Source: QHXQ01 sp038322995
GTDB taxonomy: Bacteria > Acidobacteriota > Blastocatellia > Pyrinomonadales > Pyrinomonadaceae
Direction of reading: 5' to 3'
Length of the DNA stretch: 64,000 bases
Assembly (NCBI GenBank): GCA_038322995.1
Contig: JBBQGM010000010.1
Coordinates: forward strand, 1 to 64,000
Positions 51,452-61,080 of this stretch are shown here, piece after piece (position 1 is the stretch's first letter; each line of letters opens with the position of its first letter). Position numbers and translations under genes: made by a program. The notes beneath the pieces are model-generated. The model saw only the letters and a program-made list of their open reading frames with translations, was not told the DNA's origin and searched no databases.

Positions 51452-52360
51452 GGGGAATACTCCTTAAGGGGTGATGTTTGTTTGCAGTGAACGGCCCGGT
51501 TTATGCTGAAACCGCATCTGAACCAAGTCAGTCCTTTGCGGTTGCGCGTCCCCTTGTACGTGAAAGAAAAAGAAGTTTGGGTTCTTGCCGCTACTGTAAC
51601 TCAGGCCGCCTTCGCCAAGTACGATAGATAAGAGGGGCCGCCGAGGTTACTTCATAATGGTACTGGATGTGCGGACTCTCGCGGCGCTCAGCCAATGTGC
51701 CGCCCTTGAGACCGCTGAGCCATTTGGGATAGCAGAAACCTTCTATGCTCTGTCACTGGCGACTCAGCTATGTTAATGCAAGAATGCAGCTTAACGATAG
51801 GCAGTTACAGGGCATCTAAGTTCGAGTTGCCATAAAATTAAATCTTCGGCAATTCTTCGTTACACAGATCAGCTATCAGGTAAGAAAATAAATTCAGGCC
51901 AATTTTCGGCTCGCTGCGACAATTGATGAGCCTTAGTCGTTACTATCTGCTTTTAATAGGTTGAACACGTGTGCATTCGGATTTATCGAAAAGATAGCAC
52001 ACTTCACCGGCTGGGGAAAGAATTTTTATTGCGCCGGTTTTTTTTCATTTGCGCCTTGTGGACAAGCGCGGGTTTCGCCTGTGCGCTTCCTATCGGTTTC
52101 CCGGACACAAATTCGAGATTGAAACCTTGGATGAACTGCCGTACCTTGAACGCCGATGTTTGTGTCCGCGCTGATGACTATTAGGACTTACGCAGTTGAA
52201 ATAGAGCCTTGTTGAAAACAAATGACTTAGCGGAAACGCTTATTCCCGTAAGTTGTTGCTTCTTCGTCTAACTGCGTAAGTCCTAACTATGATATTTGGC
52301 TCCTTAATCATAGACAGAAAGCATTTCTTCGCTGCCGCCACCGGCGTAAGGCTATCGCAA
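51452..52360. other. intergenic region with MITE
   Basis: About 900 bases between divergent genes. AT-richer than surroundings. Contains the receptor promoter (not placed) and the MITE at 52182-52285, just before the start of the gene at 52361. A 71-codon frame at 51969-52184 has no recognisable content. Confidence 0.6.
52182..52285. mobile_element. MITE with perfect 16-bp terminal inverted repeats
   Basis: TAGGACTTACGCAGTT (52182-52197) and its exact complement (52270-52285) enclose 72 bases. TA at both outer ends is consistent with TA target duplication, as for IS630/Tc1-mariner-type elements. No coding capacity. Confidence 0.85.
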
Positions 52361-53731
52361 ATGAAAATTTCTCTAAGCTTCTTCAGCTTGCCGCTGCTGC
52401 TTTTGATTTCCGTTTACACGGCATCGAGTACGACGGGAACGCACTTCGCGGCGACGCATAACATTTCGCAACTTCCTAAACCGCTGGCGACCGAAGTTTT
52501 TAACTTGCCGGATAATATGGAAGTTGGTCTGGAGATCGAAGCCCGCGCGCCGGGTGCGTCATGGGCCCGCGAGGGCGCGGAAGCCGCCGCCTTGATGGTT
52601 TTGGTTGACGGCGTATACCAACAAGATTTGCTGCTCTGGGCAGGCGACGAATTATTCTCCTATCGCGTCATGCTCGGACACCTCAACAAAGGAAAGCACA
52701 CGGTTTCTGTGACGCTTAACGCGGCGCGTTCGGCTGCCGCAGCCCGCCGGGCTGAAGTAAAATCGCTACGCCCGCTCCCATTTGCGCCTGCGCGCGGTGC
52801 GGGCAGAGTAGATGAAGAGCAGTTGGCTCTAGCCCATGCACCTTTTCTCTACGCCCGCGCCAATACGATTGACCATTTCACAGACCTGCCGTTGCTGATG
52901 TACTACGAAGTTCTGCACGAGTCCGGGGGCGAACTGCTCGTGCGCTACACAGTGATTTTCACGAATGAAGATGGCGGCACGCAGACTGCTGCGTTGTTGG
53001 CGCGCTGGGGGCGCGGGACAGACATCGAATGGGTCTATCAATTTCGCGCGCATGGGCAAAAGATCATCGAGGAGACTTATCAGGGCGTGCGGCACGAGAC
53101 GAAATTCTTTACCGGCTCGCGCGCTTGTGGCGATCACCCGCTGCTCGCCGTCGCCTCGGACAACAATAACTTCTCCGATCTGGCCTCGTCCGCCGTCCGT
53201 TTCGCGCCCTTGCCCGTGCGCGCCCGACTTGAGACGGCAACGCGCGAGAGCGTGATGGATATGTACCCACAAACTTACCGCGTCATGACTGAAGAGTTGC
53301 TGCGTGAGAAGCGCATCAGCGACACGCCCGCCGACATAAACACCATCGCCGACCCGCGCGAATATCTCTACATTGAAGCCGTCTCAGAGCAAGCAGGGGC
53401 GACAGTGGCCTTTGATGTGCAGCTTACAGGTCAGGCGAAAGCGTTCGCTTCGGATATGGGCGAACCTCGCTTGCGGATTGACCGGAGCGGTTATTTCCGC
53501 ACGGCGGTGCGTTTACCCAAAGGCGTTTCACCCGCCGCGGTTGAGACCATCACAGCGCGCTGTCAGGCAACCGCAACGGCTGCCAATGAGAGACGTTGCA
53601 ATCATCTCAAGGTAGTGCGCGTCTTGATGCTCGATCAATACTATGTGCCGCGTTCGCTGCCACTGCAAACACAATCCGAGTCGTCGCTTGCGCCGGGTGA
53701 AACGACGGTAGTCAAGCTTACCCAACATTAA
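52361..53731 (+). CDS. exported protein of unknown function
   Basis: 456 residues from ATG 52361, where a signal peptide begins (MKISLSFFSLPLLLLISVYT); an in-frame ATG at 52289 sits at the MITE edge and would prepend 24 unlikely residues. The mature part looks all-beta to mixed: LPDNMEVGLEIEARAPGASW, LLLWAGDELFSYRVMLGHLN, then DLPLLMYYEVLHESGGELLV and IEWVYQFRAHGQKIIEETYQ. No family recognised. It converges on the PHP gene with only 5 bp between stops. Possibly linked to the mannosidase operon opposite. Confidence 0.7.
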   Translation: MKISLSFFSLPLLLLISVYTASSTTGTHFAATHNISQLPKPLATEVFNLPDNMEVGLEIEARAPGASWAREGAEAAALMVLVDGVYQQDLLLWAGDELFSYRVMLGHLNKGKHTVSVTLNAARSAAAARRAEVKSLRPLPFAPARGAGRVDEEQLALAHAPFLYARANTIDHFTDLPLLMYYEVLHESGGELLVRYTVIFTNEDGGTQTAALLARWGRGTDIEWVYQFRAHGQKIIEETYQGVRHETKFFTGSRACGDHPLLAVASDNNNFSDLASSAVRFAPLPVRARLETATRESVMDMYPQTYRVMTEELLREKRISDTPADINTIADPREYLYIEAVSEQAGATVAFDVQLTGQAKAFASDMGEPRLRIDRSGYFRTAVRLPKGVSPAAVETITARCQATATAANERRCNHLKVVRVLMLDQYYVPRSLPLQTQSESSLAPGETTVVKLTQH

Positions 53732-53736
53732 GCCGC

Positions 53737-55320
53737 CTATCTGTCTTTTCCGATTTTGACATAAATAGGGTTGGTTAGGGCGAGCACAGTTTTCGTTTTA
53801 TCCCGCACCTCAAGCCGGAAATAAGCGTCATGTTGGATTTCAAGCGCGAGCACCTGTGGCTGACCATCCGGTTTGGCCGGGAAGCTGCGTAGCACCTGAC
53901 CGTTCGAGATCAATGAGCCGGTCGCGTCGGGCGGCGCGGCTTCGGTGGTGATGAAGAAGCGTACTGTGCCCGGTGCGCGCAGGCGAAGCTCATCACCGAT
54001 GAGCGCGCGTGCGCGTCGTTGGCCCGGCGTGGCCTCAGCTTCAAAACTGACGACGGGGCGCATTGCTTCACCCGTCAAATAGACGCGGCCCTGCCGGATG
54101 GCTTGTAGTAATGCTGCTTGCGCTAGAGCGTTTGCCGCCACGTGCGTTGTCGGTTGACCGATGGGTTGACCAGTAGGATTAGGCGGCGGCCGGTGCGAGT
54201 CGCTGGACGCGATGGCGGTGATATGTCGCCCGCTCTGCAAAATCTTATCCCACATCGTGAGCGCCAGTTCATCCGTCTGATCCCACGGGCCGTTCCACAC
54301 TTCGATGCCATCGAAGTCGCGCGCCGCAGCGTCGTAGCTCCAGGCGCAGCCGCCGCATAAAGCGAACGGATGATTGATGGAGATGACTGCGCCGGCGCGG
54401 TGCGCTTGCGCGGCGATATTAGCGATGCGAGCGGTATCGCCCGGATGCGCGCGGAAGTCAATCCACGTGCCCGAAGGCAGGCCCCACGCATTCGTATGAC
54501 CGCCGTAAGTGGTGATCTCTTCGCCGCGCAGCACGAGTGGTTGCTGCGCGCTGGCGCGTAACCGATCAATCTCCGCGTGGTGGCTCGCCGTATTGTGATC
54601 CGTGATGGAGATAAAATCTAACCCGATGTGGCTGGCGTAGGCTACTAACTCGGCGATAGTCCAGTCGCCGTCACTGTGGACGGTGTGCATGTGTAGATCA
54701 CCGCGCCACCAGTGCGCGCCCCGCCCGGCGACTTGTGGCGGAGACGCTGTTCGTTGCGCGGCGGATACTATTGTTGCTGTGCCGGCAGATGAAGGGTCGG
54801 GCTGGCGCGGCGCAGGCGTAAGATTCGCTGAACTGTTTTCCTCCGTCTCAATGCTGATTTTGAAGGAAACATCAACGCCTGCCGGCGCGACCTTGTAAAG
54901 ACCAAGAATGATGCGCCATGTTCCGGCTGTTATCGCACCCGGCAGATAACCGGGCGTCGCCTCGGCGCGAGAAATGGAGAACTCCGAGCGCCGCCCGCCG
55001 CTCCAGCCGCGAAAACCACGCGGATCAGTATCGGAGCCGGTCGAGCGCGCGTCGAATAGGCCGATGTCAATCGTGTTAGCTTCATTGGCGCGTTCATACT
55101 GATAACTAACGCTGATCCGCACGGCGTGTGGCGGCACGTCGAACGGGACATAGACGTAACGACTATCGTTGGCATTAAGTGGAGCCAGATGAACGAGCCG
55201 AGCAAGCGTCTGGGTCTGAACGTTCTTTGAAGCTTGAACGCGGCGAACAACGTGCGACGTTGTCACCGCGCTGACGCAACAGATCAGCGCGAGCGTGATT
55301 AATCGTGTGATTGTTAGCAT
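53737..55320 (-). CDS. secreted PHP-domain metallophosphoesterase (CehA/McbA family)
   Basis: 527 residues; N-terminal hydrophobic segment LITLALICCVSAVTTSHVV for export. An N-terminal beta domain (~40-160) resembles a pre-peptidase/carbohydrate-like fold. The PHP catalytic domain has GDLHMHTVHSDGDW, FISITDHNT, a His in ISINHPFALCGG and ASSDSHRPPP, the metal ligands of CehA-like enzymes. Members act on phosphate esters or, in CehA, carbamate/phosphodiester substrates. Last gene of the eight-gene leftward run; a phosphodiester on a glycan or inositol phosphate is a plausible substrate by context. Confidence 0.85.
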   Translation of the reverse strand: MLTITRLITLALICCVSAVTTSHVVRRVQASKNVQTQTLARLVHLAPLNANDSRYVYVPFDVPPHAVRISVSYQYERANEANTIDIGLFDARSTGSDTDPRGFRGWSGGRRSEFSISRAEATPGYLPGAITAGTWRIILGLYKVAPAGVDVSFKISIETEENSSANLTPAPRQPDPSSAGTATIVSAAQRTASPPQVAGRGAHWWRGDLHMHTVHSDGDWTIAELVAYASHIGLDFISITDHNTASHHAEIDRLRASAQQPLVLRGEEITTYGGHTNAWGLPSGTWIDFRAHPGDTARIANIAAQAHRAGAVISINHPFALCGGCAWSYDAAARDFDGIEVWNGPWDQTDELALTMWDKILQSGRHITAIASSDSHRPPPNPTGQPIGQPTTHVAANALAQAALLQAIRQGRVYLTGEAMRPVVSFEAEATPGQRRARALIGDELRLRAPGTVRFFITTEAAPPDATGSLISNGQVLRSFPAKPDGQPQVLALEIQHDAYFRLEVRDKTKTVLALTNPIYVKIGKDR

Positions 55321-55342
55321 ATGTCAAATCACTATTCTAGCG

Positions 55343-56779
55343 TTACGCCTTCAGCAGTTGTGGGTGTTCAGCGTACACTTTTAGGATCAACTCGCCAAAC
55401 AGAGTGTTGGCCCACGCGAACCATGGTCTGGTGAACTTTTGTGCATCGTCTTGGGCAAACGCCTCGTGCATGAAGCCTGTCCCCGCGTGCGTCGTCTTGA
55501 GCATGCTGAGACACAACGCGATCTCCCGCGCATCCACACTGGTCAACGCGCGCATGATGATACCCAGCGGCCAGATCATGCCTAGACCCACGTGCGGGCC
55601 GCCAATGCCTGCGCCTGCGCGCCCGCGAAAGAAGTAGGGATTGTCTGCGCTCAAGACGAAAGCGCGTGTGCTCCGGTAGGTTTTGTCTTGTACGGCACAA
55701 CAACCGAGGTAGGGCAAAGACAAGAGGCTCGGCACGTTGGCATCATCCATGAATAACCTGTTGCCGAATCCGTCCGTCTCGTAGGCGTATATCTCGCCAT
55801 ATTGCAAATGTTGCGCTCTGGCGTGCGTGTTGATGGCCTGGCTCACTTCATGCGCGAAGGCACGGCATTCGTTGGCGAAGCTCTGGTTGGCGAGCGCAGT
55901 AGCATATATAACAGCGAGTTGCTTGAGCGCCGCTACGGCGAAGAGATTCGCCGGGATCAAAAACGGATAGATGCAGGCATCGTCAGATGGTCTGAAGCCT
56001 GAATGAATCAAGCCGCACAGGCGAGTCGGATTGCCGCCACCTTTTAACGGTAGCGAGTCAGTCGGATTTCTGGTCACGCGCTGGAACGAGTACGAGCCTA
56101 AATTTTGTGTCTGCTGCTGCTCGCGTAATGTCTTGACGACGAGCGACATTGCCGCCTGCCATTGCCGGTCGAAGAGGGAAGCATCGCCCGTGGCCTGCCA
56201 GTACCCGTGCGCTAAACGCACCGGATAGCAGAGTGAGTCGATCTCCCACTTGCGCTCGTGCAGTTCCGGCTTCATGAGCGTACGGTCTTTTTCCCATTCG
56301 CTGCCCGTCGCGGCGTAATTGAAGGCGTTGGCATAGGGATCAATCAAGATGCAACGCGCCTGCCGGTTGATGACGCCGGCGAGGAGCGTTTTCAGCTTCT
56401 TATCCTCTTTGGCAAATTGCAGGTAGGGCCACACTTGCGCCGTCGAATCTCGCAGCCACATCGCGTCAATGTCGCCGGTGATGACGAACGTGTCCGGCTG
56501 CGCGTCGAGCGTGCCGACGCGGACGGTTGTATCAAGCGTATTGGGAAAACAATTCTCGAACAGCCACGCGAGTTCTTTGTCCGCAATGGCGCGCTTGACT
56601 GCTTGAATCTTCGCCTCGACGGCCGCACTCGTAAACCGCCGCTCGCCCAAGGCCGGGCGGCGACTCGTGAAATCAAGCGGTCGTGCCGTAGCGAACTGGC
56701 GTAAAGGATGAGTGCTGCCGACAGTGAGACCGCCGAGCGCGCAAGCTGTGGTCTTTAGCATCTCTCGCCGTGTTGGCAT
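55343..56779 (-). CDS. GH125 exo-alpha-mannosidase
   Basis: 478 residues from ATG 56779; longer upstream starts overlap GH92 and are unlikely. A twin-arginine-like start (MPTRREMLKTTACALGG) suggests Tat export. Family GH125 (metal-independent exo-alpha-1,6-mannosidases) signatures: VITGDIDAMWLRDSTAQVWP, LHERKWEIDSLCYPVRLAHG, FRPSDDACIYPFLIPANLFA, PYFFRGRAGAGIGGPHVGLG and FMHEAFAQDD. Acts after GH92 on alpha-mannosides. It starts 14 bp after GH92 in the same operon. Confidence 0.92.
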   Translation of the reverse strand: MPTRREMLKTTACALGGLTVGSTHPLRQFATARPLDFTSRRPALGERRFTSAAVEAKIQAVKRAIADKELAWLFENCFPNTLDTTVRVGTLDAQPDTFVITGDIDAMWLRDSTAQVWPYLQFAKEDKKLKTLLAGVINRQARCILIDPYANAFNYAATGSEWEKDRTLMKPELHERKWEIDSLCYPVRLAHGYWQATGDASLFDRQWQAAMSLVVKTLREQQQTQNLGSYSFQRVTRNPTDSLPLKGGGNPTRLCGLIHSGFRPSDDACIYPFLIPANLFAVAALKQLAVIYATALANQSFANECRAFAHEVSQAINTHARAQHLQYGEIYAYETDGFGNRLFMDDANVPSLLSLPYLGCCAVQDKTYRSTRAFVLSADNPYFFRGRAGAGIGGPHVGLGMIWPLGIIMRALTSVDAREIALCLSMLKTTHAGTGFMHEAFAQDDAQKFTRPWFAWANTLFGELILKVYAEHPQLLKA

Positions 56780-56792
56780 AAGTTTGCTGGCC

Positions 56793-59090
56793 TTACTTGC
56801 CAGCGCTCCGCTCCGGCACGGACATCGAAGGCGGTCTGTCGCCGCGTCCCCATGTGGACGGCTGCGCGCCCATGCGGAGGACGAGCCGCCCGCCGCGCAC
56901 AAGCTCATCATGCTTCAGCCATGCGCGGTCAAGCGTGCGCCCGTCGAGCGTCGCCGACTGCACGTATAGATTGGACTCTGAAGTTTCCGGCGCTTCGATG
57001 ATGAAGGTACGCCCGCCGCCGAGGTGGATGGTTGAACGTTGAAACAGCGGGCTGCAAATGTAGTAGTAAGGCTGTCCGGCATTCGGGTACAGGCCCATTG
57101 CGCCCCACACGTACCACGAAGACATCGCGCCGCTGTCGTCGTTACCGGGCAGCCCGCCGCGCCCGGTCGTGTATTCGGTGGCGAGAATGCGTCGCACACG
57201 CTCCTGCGTGCGCTCCGGGCGACCCGCATGAATGTAAAGAAACGCGGCCAGAAAGTCCGGCTCGTTGTTGTGATTATAGAGTGCGTTGTTGAATGCCGGA
57301 TCGCGCGTCGGTGGATTGTTGAAGAAAGCGTCGAGCCACGCGCTGAACGGTTCGTCGCCGCCAAGTTTGTTAATCAGTCCTTGCGCGTCGTGCGGAACAT
57401 AAGTCCCGTAGATGTAGCCGCTGCCTTCGTAGAACGGCGCGTCCCAGTAGCTATAATCTTTGTCAGGATAGAAATGCGCCGCTTGAAACGGCGCGAGCCA
57501 GCGGCCATCGGCGTAACGTGGGCGCGCCGAGCGCGTCTCATCACTCCACACATTCAGCCAGTTTTTCGAGCGCGCAAGATACTTGCGACTGTCAGCGGTC
57601 TGGCCGAGCGCTTGCGCCACCTGCGCAATACAAAAATCATCGTAAGCATATTCCATTGTGCGCGAAGTCGAGCGCGGATAATTCATACTCACGTAGCCGA
57701 GTTGCTTGTATTCAGCGAGCGCGCGGCCTTCGTAAAGCGGACGCGGGCTGTCAACCTCCGCGTTCTTGATCAGCGCCTCGTATGCTTTCCGGTAGTCAAT
57801 GCCGGTCACGCCTTTCGCCAGCGCATCCGCCACCACGACATCGCCGTTCGAGCCGCCTTGCGTCATACCGTTGGCTCCGGCGATGCGTGAATCGGGCATC
57901 CAGCCAGTATGGATATATGTGTCAACGAGCGAGCGCACCATGTCGCGCTCGCGCTCAGGTTGCAGCAACGTTAGGAGCGGAAAGTGGGTGCGGAACGTGT
58001 CCCAGATGGCATAGAAATCTTCGTAGTGCGGCTCGTGGGAATCCCACCAGACATTCTCGCCGGTGAGATCGTGCGGCATGTAGTGTGAATGATAAAGGGC
58101 GGTGTAAAAAATCTTGCGCTGTACTTCCGTGCCGCCCTCAATTTTGATTTGTCCGAGGGCATTCTCCCATGCGGCTTCAGCTTGGCGGCGCACGGCGTCA
58201 AAGTCCCAAGCGGGCATCTCCTGCAAGAGATTAGCACGCGCCTTCTCAGGGCTGATGAAGGAGACACCAATCTTCATCTGCACGGTTTGCTTGTCCGTCG
58301 TGTCGAAGGTGGCGTAAGCGCCGACCGCGCCTTCGTTGGCTGCCGCCGCCGTCCCGGATTCGATGCGGTTATCTCGCCACGTGCCAAAGGCGTCGAACGG
58401 GCGATCAAACTCGGCGGAGAAGTGGATGGTATATGGTGATTGATTCCAGCCGCCGATGAAGTTGCCACTGCCCTCGATGCGATTCGGCGCGATGACGCGC
58501 ACGTGACAATCAACCGGGTGCGGGTTTTTGACGGCATTGTCCCCGGTCTCCGGTTGCACGACGGAACTGACATCCAGCAAGACGTGCGCTAGTTTCGACG
58601 CCGGATAGGTGTAGCGGTGCAGGGCGACGAGCCGCGTCGCCGTCAATTCGACTTGCACATTTGCGCGCGTGAGCCGGACGGTGTAGTAGCCGGGCGCGGC
58701 CGCTTCTTCCGTCTTAGGTGAGCCGAGATTGTTGACGCGCAACTTGCCTACGAGCGGCGTCGTGCGAAAGTTGCCGTACTTACTCGCGCCGCCCGTGCCG
58801 CTGACATGGGTCTGGCTGAAGCCGAGAATGTTTTCGTAAAAGTTATACCCGGCCGTCGTCGGCTTCTCTGTGTCAGGGCTGACGTGAACGAAGCCGAAAG
58901 GAATTTGTGCGCCCGGTACGATGTTGCCGCCGTTCTCCGTGCCGACGAACGGATCGGCGTAAGCGATCAAGGGCTGGGGACGATTCACCGTTTGCGTAAA
59001 TGCGGGTATAGCCTGACCGAGCATGAGCGCGATGGCGAGCAATGCGCGCATTACCGTTTGTAAGTGCAGCGAGAGGCGATGCTTCATCAT
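56793..59090 (-). CDS. GH92 alpha-mannosidase
   Basis: 765 residues with signal peptide (VMRALLAIALMLGQAIPAFT). GH92 signatures: YADPFVGTENGGNIVPGAQIP, FGFVHVSPDT, YAIWDTFRTHFPLL, LYNHNNEPDFLAAFLYIHAG (general acid Glu region), and GNDDSGAMSSWYVWGAMGLY. Usual family length. Calcium-dependent exo-alpha-mannosidase, likely periplasmic or outer-membrane associated. Sixth gene of the leftward operon, 18 bp after the IolE-like gene. Only distantly similar to the GH92 at 42017. Confidence 0.94.
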   Translation of the reverse strand: MMKHRLSLHLQTVMRALLAIALMLGQAIPAFTQTVNRPQPLIAYADPFVGTENGGNIVPGAQIPFGFVHVSPDTEKPTTAGYNFYENILGFSQTHVSGTGGASKYGNFRTTPLVGKLRVNNLGSPKTEEAAAPGYYTVRLTRANVQVELTATRLVALHRYTYPASKLAHVLLDVSSVVQPETGDNAVKNPHPVDCHVRVIAPNRIEGSGNFIGGWNQSPYTIHFSAEFDRPFDAFGTWRDNRIESGTAAAANEGAVGAYATFDTTDKQTVQMKIGVSFISPEKARANLLQEMPAWDFDAVRRQAEAAWENALGQIKIEGGTEVQRKIFYTALYHSHYMPHDLTGENVWWDSHEPHYEDFYAIWDTFRTHFPLLTLLQPERERDMVRSLVDTYIHTGWMPDSRIAGANGMTQGGSNGDVVVADALAKGVTGIDYRKAYEALIKNAEVDSPRPLYEGRALAEYKQLGYVSMNYPRSTSRTMEYAYDDFCIAQVAQALGQTADSRKYLARSKNWLNVWSDETRSARPRYADGRWLAPFQAAHFYPDKDYSYWDAPFYEGSGYIYGTYVPHDAQGLINKLGGDEPFSAWLDAFFNNPPTRDPAFNNALYNHNNEPDFLAAFLYIHAGRPERTQERVRRILATEYTTGRGGLPGNDDSGAMSSWYVWGAMGLYPNAGQPYYYICSPLFQRSTIHLGGGRTFIIEAPETSESNLYVQSATLDGRTLDRAWLKHDELVRGGRLVLRMGAQPSTWGRGDRPPSMSVPERSAGK

Positions 59091-59108
59091 CGTTACAGCT
59101 CTATCAGA

Positions 59109-60008
59109 TCAAATCCCGATCACATCTCGGAGATATTGCCGGCTGCGAAGGGCGCTCGCAAAAGGCTTAACATCGGCGTTGCGCGTGTCCACGTCTTGCT
59201 CGACGATGGCCCAGTCCGAGTAGCCCCCGGCGGCCATGTCCCCAATGACTTGCTTGAGATCAACCGCACCTTCACCGAGTTCGCAGAACACGCCGCGCCG
59301 CACCGCCTCAAGAAAGCCGACTCCGTCCCGGCGCGCGGCCGCTAAGACCGGCAGTTGCACATCCTTCAGATGAAGATGGCGGATGCGCGAGCCGTACAAG
59401 CGCACCGCCTCTACGGGGTCGCCGCCGCCGAAGAAATAGTGGCCCGTGTCGAGGCAGAGGCCGAGCAGGGCAGGGTCTGTACTAGCACACAGACGCGCGA
59501 TCTCGTTCGGCGTTTCGACGAACGTGCCGGCATGGTGGTGAAAAACTGCGGCCAGCCCAAGTTCACTGCAAGCCGCGCCGATGCGGCCGAGTAGCTGCGC
59601 CGCGCCGGCCCACTGCACCTCGCTCATCCCGTCGCGCGCTTCGTCAACCCGGCCCGAGACGGCCATGCGCGCCGCGCTCATCTCATCGGCCAGCACAATC
59701 AGCCGCGCGCCCGACTGCGCCAGCAACCCGGCCACCTTCATTGCCTCCTGATAGCCCGCCTCGTGGCGTTCCGCATGCGCCAATGGCACAGGCACGAAAC
59801 TGGCAACCAGTTGCAGCCCGCGAGCGGCTAATTCAGGCGTTAACTGGCTCGGCTCCGTCGGGAAGTAACCGTAAGGCCCTAGCTCCGTGCCCGCGTAACT
59901 TGCCGCGCTGATCTCATCCAGCACTTGCCGGTAAGGTATCTGCTCGCCCCAGCCGGCAACTTCCATCACGCCCCAACTAACCGGCGCATTCCCGACCTTT
60001 ATCTTCAT
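59109..60008 (-). CDS. sugar isomerase/epimerase, IolE-like (AP-endonuclease-2 fold)
   Basis: 299 residues. TIM-barrel protein opening MKIKVGNAPVSWGVMEVAGW, a start seen in inosose dehydratase (IolE) and related isomerases. Metal-ligand segments: AAVFHHHAGTFVETP, LCLDTGHYFFGGGDP, RHLHLKDVQ and the final Glu of AIVEQDVD. IolE dehydrates 2-keto-myo-inositol. The adjacent dehydrogenase gene supports an oxidise-then-dehydrate or -epimerise route. A plain sugar epimerase remains possible. Confidence 0.8.
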   Translation of the reverse strand: MKIKVGNAPVSWGVMEVAGWGEQIPYRQVLDEISAASYAGTELGPYGYFPTEPSQLTPELAARGLQLVASFVPVPLAHAERHEAGYQEAMKVAGLLAQSGARLIVLADEMSAARMAVSGRVDEARDGMSEVQWAGAAQLLGRIGAACSELGLAAVFHHHAGTFVETPNEIARLCASTDPALLGLCLDTGHYFFGGGDPVEAVRLYGSRIRHLHLKDVQLPVLAAARRDGVGFLEAVRRGVFCELGEGAVDLKQVIGDMAAGGYSDWAIVEQDVDTRNADVKPFASALRSRQYLRDVIGI

Positions 60009-60035
60009 CCTCGGCTCCTAAGTATTGGCAGTGGC

Positions 60036-61058
60036 TCACAAGAGATCGTCGCCCTGTATTTTCACGGGGCGGTTTTCCTTGAATGACAGGGTGGCAGCCG
60101 CGCTGGCCTGTAGCGCGGCCACGCCATCGGCGCAGGTCACGGCCGGCGATTTGCCCTGCAAGACATTTTCTACAAAGCCCTGAAGTTGTGTGATGTAAGC
60201 TTGTTCAAAACGCTCGGTGAAATAGGGCACGGTGTCGTGGGTGATGCCGTCTTTGGTCATCACCAGCACCGGCGTTTCGCGTAGATACCCGATCTTGAGC
60301 GTGCCCTCGGTGCCGAGAATTTCGGTGCGGATGTCGTAGCCGTAAACGCCGTTCCGGCTGAGATCAATTGTGCCCAGCGCACCGCTCGCGAAATAGAGAC
60401 TCGTGATGGCGTTATCAATGTCGCCGATCTCTTTCATCTCCGGGTAGGCGAGCGTCCCGCCGATGCTGTACACGCTCGCTATGTCGCCCATGTACCAGCG
60501 CGCCAGATCGAGATCATGGATGCCGCAGTCAACGAACAACCCGCCGCTGTGGGCCGGGTCGAGGTATTCAAGGCTTGGGCGGTACGGGTCACGCGAGGAC
60601 GATTTGAAAACCACCGGCGTGCCGATCACGCCCGCTTCAATCTTGCGCTTGGCCGCCACATACCCTTTATCGAAGCGCCGCATAAAACCCATTTGAAAGA
60701 ACACGCCCGCCTGTTCGACGGCGCGCAGCATCTCGCGCGCCTCTGCCAAAGAGATTGATAACGGCTTCTCACAAAAGATTGCTTTGCTATGGCGAACTGC
60801 CTCAAGCACGATCTCTTGATGCGTGCTAGTGGGGCTGACAATGACGACGCCCTCGACCTCTTCATCAGCGATTAACTCTTGATAGCGGGCATACCGTTTG
60901 GAGATGCCTAACTCCGCGCCCGCTGCTGCGACGGCCGCTTCGTTCACGTCGGACACGGCCACCAAATGAGCGCCGACAATGCGGCCATTAAGATATTTGG
61001 CATACGAACTGCCCAAACGCCCCAACCCGATCACGCCAATGCCTAGTCGCTTATTCAT
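60036..61058 (-). CDS. Gfo/Idh/MocA oxidoreductase, inositol 2-dehydrogenase-like
   Basis: 340 residues from ATG 61058. NAD(P)-binding Rossmann start (LGIGVIGLGRLGSSYAKYLN), the family EKP motif (AIFCEKPLSISLAEA) and substrate-site DCGIHDLDLARWYMGDI with its Asp and His. Segments DLSRNGVYGYDIRTEILGTE and YFTERFEQAYITQLQGFVEN are those of inositol 2-dehydrogenase (IolG)-type members. Oxidises myo-inositol or a related cyclitol/sugar with NAD+. Between the binding protein and the IolE-like gene in the operon. Confidence 0.85.
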   Translation of the reverse strand: MNKRLGIGVIGLGRLGSSYAKYLNGRIVGAHLVAVSDVNEAAVAAAGAELGISKRYARYQELIADEEVEGVVIVSPTSTHQEIVLEAVRHSKAIFCEKPLSISLAEAREMLRAVEQAGVFFQMGFMRRFDKGYVAAKRKIEAGVIGTPVVFKSSSRDPYRPSLEYLDPAHSGGLFVDCGIHDLDLARWYMGDIASVYSIGGTLAYPEMKEIGDIDNAITSLYFASGALGTIDLSRNGVYGYDIRTEILGTEGTLKIGYLRETPVLVMTKDGITHDTVPYFTERFEQAYITQLQGFVENVLQGKSPAVTCADGVAALQASAAATLSFKENRPVKIQGDDLL

Positions 61059-61080
61059 CTGTTCTTCGCTCCCACTAAGC

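Noticed and set aside
51969..52184. 71-codon frame with a hydrophobic N-terminus
   Set aside because: Ends exactly at the MITE, lacks a ribosome site and matches nothing I recognise.
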